This document shows positions 47,601 to 61,200 of a stretch of 64,000 nt of DNA, piece after piece. The DNA lies in contig OV884012.1 of NCBI GenBank assembly GCA_930367205.1, positions 58,983,239-59,047,238 of the forward strand, written 5' to 3'. Position 1 is the first letter of the stretch. Each line of letters starts with the position of its first letter. Source of the DNA: Acanthosoma haemorrhoidale (Eukaryota; Arthropoda; Insecta; Hemiptera; Acanthosomatidae). A program made the position numbers and the translations under genes. The notes under the pieces were generated by a model. The model saw only the letters and a list, made by a program, of their open reading frames with translations, did not search any database and was not told the DNA's origin.

Positions 47601-49082
47601 ACAAGATATTAATGAAAGTTGTAATGACTTTATAGTATTATCCAATAAAGTACATTAACAAAGGTGTTAAAACTTTTAATTCAATCTAATGTACTCCATA
47701 TCATAAGAAAACTATAAGTAAACGATGGCATAGCTATTATTTTATGCAGTTGGCAGTATTTTTTGTGTTGGTGAGTCACAAAACAAAAACTTCATGTTTC
47801 TATTTAGAAACAAGGTACTGGGATGAAAACAAGGAATTTTGTTTTGAAATAACAACAAAACCCTAAAAAATTATTATAGTTCACTTGATAAAATTTGTAA
47901 CTAACTTAAATATTTGTAATCCTTTCTACCACAGACTGTTTTTGTCACATTTTTACAATATTGTTAAACCGAGATGAAATTTTCAAAAGAAAAAGTTTTT
48001 TTAACAGGATTATATATGTATATAATATAAACATTATATTTAATATATTTTTTTAACAATATATACATTCACTGATCTATGAACGACTATTCATCTATTA
48101 CAATAATATTATTATAAGCTGTTTTTTGTTTTACGGGAGTGCTCTTCTTGATTTAATATAGTGTAATATAATACAAAACTTTTATGTTAAATGTTGTTGA
48201 GTATAAAAAAGTAATTAATGTCTGTCTGTATTCACAGAGTTTGACAGATGTTTTTGTTTCAAGGTATAGAATAACAAGTATTATTTTTCATCGGTATGCT
48301 CAAAAGAATACACAATGCAAAAAACATATGAATTCCTGGCTAATCAAATAATAGTAATGATCTACGTATTAATATTTTTTTTGTTTGAACAATGAACCTG
48401 ATTGCCTATTAAAGAGGCAATATCTACTATGTTCAGATTTGTCAAAGATTAAATATTTGATCACTCCATTAGTAATTATTTAAGAAAGCCATAACTATAC
48501 AAAAATCCTTCTTATTTCATCTTAATATAGAGAGATCATTTATAAAAATGTCAAATTCAATGCTGTGTTTTATACTTAGGTGTACTATTTAATGCGTCCC
48601 ACCTTTCTTTTATATAAAATAAAATGAGACTAAACACTTCTTAAATATAAAGCAATATGTTGAAAACTAAACATGTTCTTTCTCATATATTTCATGATTT
48701 TTTTTTTATTTTACCTAAAAGTTAATATTTATTTTTTGCCGTAATACGATAAATTTTAGACTTTGATATTGTTTGGATTTTCTATTGCAATTGACAGTTT
48801 TGTGTGTATATATTGTTTATTGCAAAATAAGTAAGTAAAAGTGGATTACATATATTTGGTTATTTTTATTATCCTGTCACTTGCATTACTGTTGTATTAT
48901 CATGTAATTGGCTAATCGGATAAGGATGGCATAAACTTAACGAGTAACTTGTCGAATAGAGTTGAAGTAGACTTAAATTTAATTAATAATTATAACAGAA
49001 AAAGTGTATTCATGTACATAATATTTACAAAATGATTATACAAACAAATATAAAAACAAAGAATTGAGAAATATAACTTAAA
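44622..49082. other. Intergenic region between two convergent genes
   Basis: AT-rich, no gene seen. A perfect 9-bp stem (GATCATGGG/CCCATGATC, 46495-46503 and 46514-46522) stands out. A B-box-like TGGTTCAAATCC near 46362 may mark a SINE relic. A minus-strand AATAAA (TTTATT at 48816-48821) could end the WDR76-like transcript. Confidence 0.5.
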
Positions 49083-49259
49083 TTATTCCTTTTCCATTTT
49101 TATTTCTGGTGCTGTGAATGCATGAATACGCCCAGAACTGTTTCCACCAGCAATAATCGGTAACACTGGGTGTACTGACAGTACAGGGGTAACGGTTTCC
49201 ATATTTATACTTCTTAGTTCTGATATTAGATTCCCATTAGAACTACTATAGATCTGGAT
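49083..49259 (-). CDS. WDR76: WDR76-like last exon
   Basis: Acceptor TTTTTCAG|ATC. It reads IQIYSSNGNLISELRSINME, SVHPVLPIIAGGNSSGRIHA, and ends KMEKE with TAA at 49085-49083. Last propeller blade. Confidence 0.87.
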   Translation of the reverse strand: MQIYSSSNGNLISELRSINMETVTPVLSVHPVLPIIAGGNSSGRIHAFTAPEIKMEKE

Positions 49260-52200
49260 CTGAAAAAATAATAAAATGATAGTAATCTAATTAATTTCAT
49301 TACAGACTGGCTACAATATAATTATATATATTTATTGTCAGTTGTGGGTGAGATTTTTATAAATAAATAATGATGTCTCCCCACCAGAAAATTATTTCAC
49401 CACAGACATTTTGGACAACGAGATTGTCATCACTAAGGTAGCTGAAGACTGATGAGGTGGATACTGATATTGATGACATAATAATGGACAGATGATAATG
49501 ATACCAAAAGCTTCCAATTTGGTCTTCAACCACCTGATGATGATCATTTAATTTTCTAAAACATTTGTAATGAAATAAAATAAATTAATTTCTAGTAGGC
49601 AAACGTTGCATTTATTTATTTTCAGCACCATTAAGTAATTTATTGACAAGTTTTTATATTCACAAATATTATACAGTTTTAAGTGAAAGATATACTAGTT
49701 GGCCATATTTATGATAAGCAGTATGGACAGTAATGAAAAAACAAATATTTTACTAAATGCTGAAAAGTGTGGAAGTATAATGTGGGAAAGGAATAAGGCA
49801 AGATTTAATTACCCTCAAGATAAATTACTGGAAGAAAATGGAGTATTGCAAATTTCCTGTGTAACAAACAAATAAGGATGAGAGTAAACCAATAATTGTT
49901 AAAACAAAACAGGTTAAGCTGTGTTGTTACAGTTATGTGTGATAAATGTACCAAAGATAAGAAGCTTCTGGAGCAAGTGCAAACACATGAAAAGAAGAGA
50001 GGAAGGAATATATAATAGAAGACATGATGGGAAAGGATCTGAGGGAAGAAAAATTCCATTTGGAGCATCTACACCTAGAGTACACAGTCACACAAATAAC
50101 CGGCTATGTCACATCTTGATAATTAGGCTTAGACCATCCCTGCCTGATGGAGCTAAGGACATAACATGGAATGAACATAAATTCTGGTTAGTCCAATGGT
50201 TGCCCATGAGAGCGAGAATTTATTTTAGCTTAGCAAGACATGGAACATCAACCACTTTTTTTTTTTTCTAATAGGACATCAACTTCCCAGTTCAACCAGT
50301 CAAGAAAATGTAAGAGATCAAAATACAAATTAGGCTACCGAATAGTTGGTTAAATTAAAACCTAAATAAATGACATTACCCTGATTTATATGAACTGCTT
50401 AAAATACATTGTATTGACTGCCTGTAATCATTTAAATAAATATATTTCTATATAAATTGAAAAAAAAAAATGAAACTTGATGCATAGAGAAGTTAAGGCT
50501 GACACTGATAGAAAAAATAATGCCTGTAAGGCTAAGCCTCAGTGACAACATGCCAATAGAAACCGAGAAGAATTTATTTTGGTCTTGGTAGTACAACAGT
50601 AGGTAAGTAGGATTTTGGAGAAATGCTGGAAAATTTACTATATCGAACAACACAACAATATACTATTCGATGTTTTCCTCTGGTTGTATGTTGTAATCCA
50701 TCCAATATAAGTAAACTACAATACGAGTACTTATTTTGAGAATAAAAAGAAGTTGATTTTTATCTAGAATGCTTTCTTCCATTAAACAAAAACCTTTCCT
50801 TGGAAATATCAATGTAAGAAATTCATTTTCTTGGGGATTATCTCAAATTAATACATAAAAAAAATAAAAAATGCAATTACAACTATGAACAATTTCTATC
50901 TTTAAGTCTATTTTGGTTTAGTGTCAAGAGACTTTTTATCTTTTTGACTCAAATTAATTGTTTATGTAAATTTTAATGCTATATAACACTATTTTTGTCA
51001 TTAATAATCATTAGTTGAGGTATTCATACCACTATTTTTAATATTTATTCATTAATATTAGATACAAATAAATGCTATAAATAGGTGAAATAGCTCTAGA
51101 AAAATTTAAACCAAGGACTTTTTGGTTACCCAGACTACACCCTTGGGGCTAGTTTTTAACAGATTTAAAAAAATGGATGAATATGTGTATTTGAAGTATT
51201 AATTAGAAGTTTGTATACTTTAAACCTTTATTATCATATCTTCTTAGGAATGATTTTACATCTGTGTTTTTTTTTCCCATAAGCGACTCACTGTTTTCTT
51301 TCATTTTGTAACTTTTTTTTTTTAAATATTTTTCCTACAGTTTCAGAGGACTTTTTTAGATGCTTCTGCAAAAAAAAAGTCCAGCAGACGCCTCTAAAGA
51401 AGTTTCTAAGAATGTATAAGTTTTATGTGTGAACAAGTTCTAGGTTCAATGCTATTACACGGACAGGTTAATATTTCAACTTAATAAAAAACGTAATTCG
51501 GTTAAAAACTTTCTTACCCTTCTTGGGCGTAATAGACTTCCAATCAGAAATGTATCATTCCTCGATGGATACCAAATTGCTTTAAACACTGAAAGCCACC
51601 TGCCAGTATGATTATTATGAGAGATTGTTTGTTTTACTGCAAAAAAAATTGTTTTGACATTATTCAATAATTATAACAGGGAAATATAAATATTTAATTA
51701 TACAAGCTACACATATACTGCATACTTAGGGTAATACTATTTAAGCAATTTTATTTTATAGTGCTTATCATGTAAGTATTCAGCAGCTTAAATCCCAGAC
51801 ACAAATTTATTTTATGTAAATTCATTATTTTAGAAATCTTATTCTGCTTACATTTTAATTTATATTAACAAATAAATTTTTTTTTAAACCATATATGATT
51901 CACTAAATGATTGATTATAAACTAGGTAGGGTGCATTAGTACACCTTACTGTCCAATAGAGATGGAAGAGTTACAGATAGTGAGTGCTCCTGGCCTGATA
52001 TTCTTGCAACAGTTAATTGTGGGCAAGAAATACAGCTGTTCTGCTTTTATGGTTTGCCAGCCGCAGGGGACTTTCTGTTAACTGGTACCACACCGATGCA
52101 ATAGAGGTGTGAAGCCAAGAGAGTCATGTCCTGTTGTTATTCCAAGTGCAGTAGCACCAATGGCTAATGGCAGATACCAATGGGCCGTCACAAAATTAAA

Positions 52201-55200
52201 AGGGTGAGAACCCGCAATACATGGCAAGTCCAGTCGCCGCTGTGTGCACTACTTCTCTTCTGTCCACGTGATCCCTTTACCTCAATAATATCAATCATTA
52301 ATCAATAAGCAAATTAGTGATTAGTCCCCCGCCCGCCTGTATGTGGCAACCCCATGCCAAGTAGCCCTTCATCCCAAGCATCTAATTTCATGACCTCGAA
52401 TATAGGGAAGCTGTTCCCAAAACAAATATTAAAAACCATGTAAGCCTTTTTGTAGTGGTTGTAAGTTATAAACAAACACGGATTATGCTACATTGATTTA
52501 TTAGTTAATACATGGTTAACATTAAAAACTTACGTGTAGCTTTAGTTAAATCAGGAACTGAATATACCCTTAGGGTATCATCATTACAAGTGGTTAGAAC
52601 CTGGTCTCCAGAAGGTGAGAAGAAAGCACTGGTTAAACCTTTCCGATGTGGCATTTCAACTACGGGGTTCGCTTTTTTGGCATTGCACTGGCGAATATCA
52701 TAAATATTGCAACTAGCCCTATTAAAAGAAAAAAAATTATGATACAAGAAAACATGAATTATTACAATAAAACATACTCTGTTTACCCAGCTCCAGTAGA
52801 AACCAAAAAATAATTATTTTCAGTAGGATGATGGTGAACTGTTCTAGCTGATCTTTCAAAACAAGGCATCCAAGTAGGATTCTTAGTAGAATCCCTCAAA
52901 TCCAATACACCAACGTCACCATTACCTAATTAGTAAATATATAATATTATTAAACAGCTAATAACCAGATTAGCTTGGTTGCCAATCAATTTTTTACTTT
53001 GTTATTTGATACATACAACAGCAATCATTAATAGTGTATTTGTCTTTACTTCAGAATAACCATCAGAAGGTACATGGATGACTTTTACAGGAATTTCCAG
53101 GAAGGGTTAGGGGTGATCAAAATCAAAAAGTTAACATTAAGTTTGTTGTAGAAGGTTGCATACCTCTTTATGAGCACTTCAGGATATATTTTGTCTGTAG
53201 TGTCTTGCTCATTATAGGGGCTATTTATTTTGTCTCATAAACTTACAGATTGTATCTTTTGAATTTTGTTTGTTAGTTTTTAAGTCAATGTATGTCAATT
53301 ATGTTTAAAACTGGGTCATAAATAACCACTAAGGAAATAAGGTAAAGTTTATAAGATAGTGATGATAATCTTGATAAAAACACATATGTAATGTAATGTA
53401 ATATATGTAAAATTAAAAAAAAATCTCTTAAACAAATTAATTTGAGGCAAATAAAGCAATTTTTATCTAAGTGCCAAGGAGAAGCTGAATTGAGTAGGTT
53501 CAGTGAAATTTGTTCTCTGAAAACTCAGATCCAACAGTGGTTCAAAACCCAGAAAAGTAAGGTATTAGACTAACTTAATTAGCATTAAGCCAGGCTTGTA
53601 GATGATAGCATGGCATTAAACAAAGAGGCAATAAAATTAAGTTAGAAAAAGAAATCTATGCTTCCAGACAAAAATAGCTCTTGTAGGCTATCAGGAGGAA
53701 TCAAACTACTAGGGTACCTAACTTCTCAAATGCTTGGGAGAGCAACTCCATTTGATATAAGTCAAGAGCCATTATCTATGCCGTGAGCCTCCACAACCAT
53801 TTGGCATACAAATGCCATTTATACTAATAACTGATAGCATCACTAGTGCCAAAGTTTTGGTGGCTGTGGAGAAACAAGGTATGGAATGGTCCCCACATGA
53901 TTGTACGTTTTTCAAAGAGCAAGTTGATAAGGAATTACCTACTAGGACCTGAAATGTCAGGAAGGTGAATTTGACAGGTGAATATTACATCTCAATATTG
54001 TAAAATCAACTCTTCAGTGATGCAAGTTAAGACCTTAAACTTATTGAAGTAAAAAAAAGACACAGAAGAAGACCAAGCTAATAAAGGTGCAGACAAAAGC
54101 AGCCCTTTGTACTGAATAATAAGAAAAATATATCAAGGATGAGAATGTAGTCTTGGTATGACTTTGTTGTACCCGAGTCACAAAAGAATCTATCGGGAAT
54201 TCAATGCTAAGTTTTATAAGCACCCAGCAATTTGTTTGCAATTATAACGAGTTATCTCACTAAAAGAAATGGAAAAGTAAGAGATTATTTTGGTAAGGTG
54301 GAATCAAATATCGAACATTGATGTCCTCAAGGAGCAGTCTTTCCATAACTCTTTGGAAAGTCATATTCAATGGAATACTTGGGTTCTTAACTGAGCATGG
54401 ATTAGCAGCCATTGCTTATGTGGACAATTTGCATTAAATGCAGGCTGGTTGAGCAGGCTAGAGTGTGAGCTGGTTTGAAAAAATAATGGTTCATAAAAAA
54501 AAAAGATGAAAATGGACACAAAGAAGACAGATGTTGTCTTGTTAAAGTGACAAAGTGATAGTTACCACACCTCATTACATTAAGAATCAGAAATGCAGGA
54601 CTTGCTCTCTCTCAAGAGCAAGCATTAATTGTGAATTATGACAAGAGAGGGTTACACACAATACAAGCCAGAAGAGTAGCCTTAATTTGATTGATAGATC
54701 TCTTAGAGTTATTAAATAATCCACAACGTTAAGATTATACCAAAGATTTGTACTAAGAGTTTTGATACACTTCTGGTAAGTGGTTAAGAAATGTGATGAA
54801 GTTCCATATAACCAAGCAACCTTTTCTGAAGCAGTTCACAGGAGTCAGGTTTATTGACCTGAATTTCAAAGAGAAACACCTCCACTTCAATGTGAGGAAC
54901 ACAATGCTTGGGGGACGTTAACTTACACAATCTAAGCATTAATTTACATCTATTGAATTTAACTTAACACAGTAAATAAATATCCAAGAAACCATTTCAA
55001 TACTTAGTATATAACAAATCCTAAGTATTTCAACAAAACGGACTGTCCCATAGCCTTGTGGTTACATGTAGGTATGCTGAACTCTGGCTCCTCTAAGGAA
55101 TTTAATCGGGGAGTGGGTCAAATAAAGTTTCACTCAGCCTTGTACATGAGAACCATCCCATCAAGGAAATTAAGGTTGAGAAGTAATAGTTCAGCACTAA

Positions 55201-58200
55201 ACACTCTAGGCTCCTTAGCCCTACCAACCAATGGCTAGAGTGGTTGACAACCACCGACAACAAACTCGGTCAGCCTTAACTGTTCATGAGCTTTTGGATC
55301 CCATGAATTTAATAATCAAAACAAGTAAATAAATAATAATCACCAAATCACTACAGCTAAACAATGTATATAATTAAAAAAATAATCATTTGACAATAAA
55401 TTCTACATACCATGGCATAAAAGAAATGTTTGACTGTCTAATTGGTCGTGCCATGTTAAATGGCTCACTGAAGCATTATAATCTGTGGCGTATACCTAAA
55501 AAAATCAGTAAGTAAATAAATTTGCATATGTATACTACAAAAAGTACATTAAAATAAGGTGAAGGCAATAAATAAAAGAATCAAAGAATAGGATCGATTG
55601 TTTTCTGAATATTTTTTATAAAAGTCAGGAAATTATTAACAACTCCTCAGAGCTCTAACCAACCCATACTATGACCTTAAAGTGTGTCAAAACATTCATT
55701 AATAATTTGATAAAAATCTAACATCTCTTTCATTAATCTAAGCCAATATTTATACACTCAGAAATCATTAAACCCTTCCACCAGAGATCAATAATCCTGT
55801 GATCCATTACACTGCTGTGCCAAAATATTTCATCACCAAATTTAATTTTTGTCAATTTATTATACTCGGAATTCTCACTTCTCTTATTCTATTGGCATCA
55901 TAACATAATGTTTAATTTGTTGAATATCAAAATTTCAGCATTAATGCAACTATTTATACTTTAATAACAAAACCACGTTTAACTTCCTTTCTGTTATCAT
56001 ATAACATTGGATTAAATAAATGTTAACATACTTATTTGAATATAAATAACATACGTTTGAAAATAGACTACTTTCCAAATCAGCGCATACAAAGGTACCA
56101 TCATGACTAGTTGTATGTAATTTTGTTTGATCGTTGGTCGATACAGTGATACAATTGGTTGGACCCTTATGAGGCATAAATTGAAAAACACTTGCAGCTT
56201 CCATGTCCCACAATCCTAGAAGTACCAAATAAATATTATGGACTATTATAGATACACATTTTTATTACAAATAGACAAGTAAGGTTATAAAAACACTGGT
56301 CTACTAGAGCTGAATCCTGGTCAAAGACAAATAAGAAATCATTCCTTAAATAAAAAAAATTCTAGCCAACAATGATACATCGCACAGTTATAAGTTTCAT
56401 TACAGTTGTGAAAACAACTTTATTGGCTTTTGTAATAATACACCATAAATCCATAGGACATATAATACATTATTAATCATGACTTCAATTTGATACCCTA
56501 CTAATAGTTATTTGGGTTTAAATTAACATACTATAAATAATTAAAATTATTTTGAATTATTTGAAATTATCTGATATTGGTATGACAGACTAAGTTTGAA
56601 CTAGGTGCTGCATTGTGTTTTACTAACAAATTCTAAATAAGTAGTTTAGTCTAGGTAGTAAGTTTAGAATTTTTATTGAAAAATGGAAAAAGGATAGATA
56701 TAGCTGATTTTCCAATTGTGCGTGTATGATTTATATGTAATGTAGGGTGCAAGTGAGTCTGAGGTCGATACCAGCACAGCACAGCAAATTATAGGGGATA
56801 TGCCAGAATAAAAAATTTTGGGTTAAAATAATAAAATATCAATTTATTTAATTAGTTATTATACATAAAGACATTCATTTTATTTTTAAGGACCACTAGA
56901 AGTTAGTCTTTTAGTTTTTTATTCCTGTTTTTCTGCATACAAATAAGTGGATATTTGAGTTATATATTTATATATTGTTGTGATATTAGATATTGTGGAG
57001 TTTGTATGTAGAAGGCAAAATAAAAACAATTGAGAGTGGATGAAAAAAACAGAAGTGAGTATGCTGGTTGTTGTGATGATGAAAACACACACATGATTAT
57101 TCTCTATCTAGTTATGGGACCGGCCTGGTGTATAGGTGTCTGGGTCTAGTTATAATGAAAAAACTTGTATAGTATAGTTGTTGTTGTGAGAATGAAAACA
57201 CACAGAGCATTATACTCATCTAGTTTTGGGATCAGCCCGTGATACATGTTAGCTGTAAATTGTGTGTCAGAAAAACTTTAAAATTTCTTTTAGTTAGTGG
57301 TATTGGACTTAGCAGAACCAAGAAGAGCCATTGCAACAAAAGAAAAAGAACTGATTTGGTTTGAAAATAATTGATGAGGATAAAAGAAGAAGAAGAAGCA
57401 AAATTGTTAACAAGTATTTATAAATAATTAATTTAAGTTTTTTTTGTAATTAAATATAATCTTTTGCCAGAATTAATTTCGTTAGAAAAACCTTAAACAT
57501 CAGTTAATAACTAATAAAATAAAGTTAAAGTTAAAAATAAAATTACGTTACCTTTTAAAAGAACGTAAATATTTTAATAATATATTAATTGTATTTTAGT
57601 TTTAATTCAGAGGTTCTTTGTCTTTAACTCAGAGAAGTCTGGCAACTTTAAGTAATGAGCTTATATAACATAAAATGAAATTCTCTCTATCTCAATAACC
57701 AGTCCATGCTCATAAACTCACTCTTCTCATAATCTCCTGACCCTCCTTATACTGATTGTTCATAACTGACAATGGGATCTGTTGAGTTATAAATATAATA
57801 CCCTGTGAAGGACTCTGATTCCACCATTCCATCCAAGCACAGACATGGGCAATATCGGTATGAAATACTGGTTTATGGATTTTTAGCTCACCTTGTGGAA
57901 AGTCATGCTTACTACAATTATGGTATAGATGAGAAATCAAAGCTGTACTGAGTCTCATAGAAGTTACCAGAAATGAAAATACTGACAAGCTTTATCTCAC
58001 TAAACAATCAAACCAGCCTTGATCTGAGAATAGTGATTAAAGAAGCCAACCATAGCTGAGGAGCAAAACTATCTTGCCTTATAACATACTTCGAAAGAAG
58101 TCGTTAATTAGCTGTATAGATAGATAAAAACTTTATTAACATTTTCTTACATATTCTTTGAGAATTAAAAATTCGCAGACATGTCTCAGTAATTCATTCT

Positions 58201-61200
58201 CATATTAAATTTTGCCTGTATATGAAGCACTGCTGTTTGAAGTGGGTATACGATTTGCCCTCTAACCTCTAACCAATTACTATTTCTTCAAAGCCCACTT
58301 ACTGTTCAATAGACAATGTCCTCTTTGACCTTTCTGCCACACAGAGAATATGCTTGCCACATATCGTCCAAGCCTAAATTAAGCCTTTGAGGTACAGACA
58401 TTAAACAATACAATAATCAACTGGCCAGCACAGCAAATAATAGGGAATATGCCAGAATAAAAAATTGTGGGTTGAAATAGTAAAATATCAATTTATTTAA
58501 TTAGCTATTAAAATAAATTTTTACCTAAATGTCCTGAGCAAGTTCCAACAATTATGAGTTTTTTTGTAACAGTTGGATGAACTAATATAGATTGTATTCT
58601 TTTTGGCACAACTTTTTGTGGTTCTTGATTCATCGTGAAGCACATCATGGCGTCTTGAAACCTTTATGAAAAAAAAATTAATATTTTCTTATCTAAAAAC
58701 GAGGAAAGATGTTTCACAAAGTGGCATTGCAATTCTCTTAAGGTTTAAGGATTACAAAAAAATATTGTGCAGGAAACCTTCCTATTTCTGAATGAGGGCT
58801 TAGAAGGTATTGTAAAATAATTTATAACTATACCATGGTTTATTACAGAATAGGATTGTCATCCGAATTTAACAAAATATTCAACCTTTTTATTTTTCCT
58901 ATGTTGCTTTTAATGTCTTTTATAACTTTTTCTATACAAGGTCCATTAGTTAGTTTCATAAAGGGGAACCCGGTAAAATTCAATGTAATTGTTCAACATT
59001 GTAAAATAATCTATAAATATTCACAATTAACTATCTATTTTATTCAATCCCTAATCATCAATGTCAGGGCTGATGAATAGTCACACAATATACTTTGTGA
59101 ATACGACACAGTCAACCATTTTTTTCTGCTAGTCCTTTCAAAGTTTTACATATTATTATAATATTATCACTTATTATTATTTTTTTACCAATCTCTTTAG
59201 AGTGTGGAGGAGCTTCTATCCGGAATAACATGCCACTGCAGGAAATGTTGGGCTGTTGTCGTGATCCCCTAACAATGGGTTGAGCATACATTATTTTTCT
59301 TGGCAATAACATAGTTGTTCATGGACCAAAAATGTCCAAATTACTTTTCTTCTCTAGGGGCATCTTTATAGAAAAGAGTTGTAACTTCTTCAAATTCCTC
59401 TTATTCTTAATGCAGACTCTCTTTAAAGCAGTCAGTTTTAATTCAGAATAATCATTGAAAAACCATGTAGACATAACTGCCTATTATATTAATATACACT
59501 CCACATTGGAACCAAACCAATCTTGAATCTCATTCTCACTATTTTCTCCATCATTGGATAGAGACTTCAGTCTTGCTTAAGTGACCCAGCTCATGGACAA
59601 CTTTCACTTGTGTACATTAATGTTGGAAGGTACACAGCCTTGCTTATCATTTCTACATGAAATTGCAGATCTTGTAACTAACTTGGTTTACATTATCTTA
59701 CCTAATCTTCTTTTACTAGCTCTGTAATGCATTTCACCATAGAGTTTAAATTTTAATCAGCCTGTGCCACTCACTGGCTCTTGCTCATGGTAGTGGTTGT
59801 TTCAATCAAGTGTCATTGGTTTAAATACCCGACTGGACGTATTCTACCTAATGTCCATAATAATGTATCTCCTATTAATGCAATATCAAAACATTATGAA
59901 TAATACCTTACCTGTCAATATCACACTCTTTGAGGTTGACAGAAGGGTCAAAGACAACTTCCTTTTTAATATCCCTTAAAATTTTCATAAAATTCTTTGA
60001 TTCTTCATCTTCCATTGCCATTGGTAATGATTCTATAAATAAAAAATATTATAAATAAACCAATAAAATACTTACAATCCCTAAATATAATACTGAAATG
60101 TAAATTGAACCCAATTTATATTAATATCAACAAAATTTAAAGTACAAAATAAGCTTTAAATAAAAAATTCAAATTTAAAGAAACATGACACCAATTGTTT
60201 AATAATTTAGTAAAAAGTTGTCTGGGATTTATTTTGGCGTAAAACCATTAGGTCATCAACACCGTTGTCATTACATATTTAAGCTAATTTGGGGAGCCCA
60301 CCGATGGGAGCCTAAGAGAGCTAACACAAACCAGCCAGGGTCATGGAGGCACTTTGGTCACATGTCAGGAGGTTGTCATAGATTAACCGTTTACTTTTGT
60401 GCATTGAGTTTGCAGTAGTTCTGTGCTGCGCTATAGTGAGATAAAAACATAATCATATCGCTTTGCAAATCAACTCTTTTTACTATCATTCATAGGAAGT
60501 AATTCAGTGGTAAAACTGTCTCAACAGACAATTTAGATGAGCTGTTCAAGAGGAATCCCTTTATAGGTGGGTGGATTGAGGACTTAAGACTACACATATA
60601 GAGTGTGTTTTAGAAATCTCACAGAGAAGCAAGCCATATTGAATGGCTTTGAGCGTGCCTATGCCGGGTCACCAATAACACAGGGCAATAGGGAAAGCCC
60701 TCTTGTCATTGATCGTGGCCAAGTGGCAGCACTGTGGTCTATGGTGCATTACGTGTGTTTAAGTCTCCCGACCCACACCCACACATTTTTTTAAATAAAA
60801 ATAATTTCCAATAGTTATAAAAATTGTAGATAATGAAACAAGTGTTTCTATCAACAACTAATGTCTGAAAATAAAAAGCGGTCAAGGTATCTTGGGCCAA
60901 TACCTACTCCATCGCCAATCAAGCGAAAGCCACACTGTTCTAACAAACCAATAAATTCTTCTGTAGCTATTATTTAAAGCTCAATGGAGGACTTACTACC
61001 AAAGCCAAGTACTTCTAAAGAGACAGAAGAAACCATCGATGAGTCTCCATTCTTCATGTATAACAGGTTTGATGAGCTGAAAAACAGAACTAGAGGACAT
61101 GGAGTCTATCCAGACACCAAAGTAACCTAACTAAACCACCGTCAATGTTTGTCCAAATATTACCAATTTTAAATCGCTATGTTCACAATTAACAAAATTG

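Noticed and set aside
57710..57988. Minus-strand 92-codon frame as a WDR76-like exon
   Set aside because: The neighbouring exons (58525-58661 and 56055-56215) join in phase through a Gly codon, leaving no place for it, and it has no WD motif.
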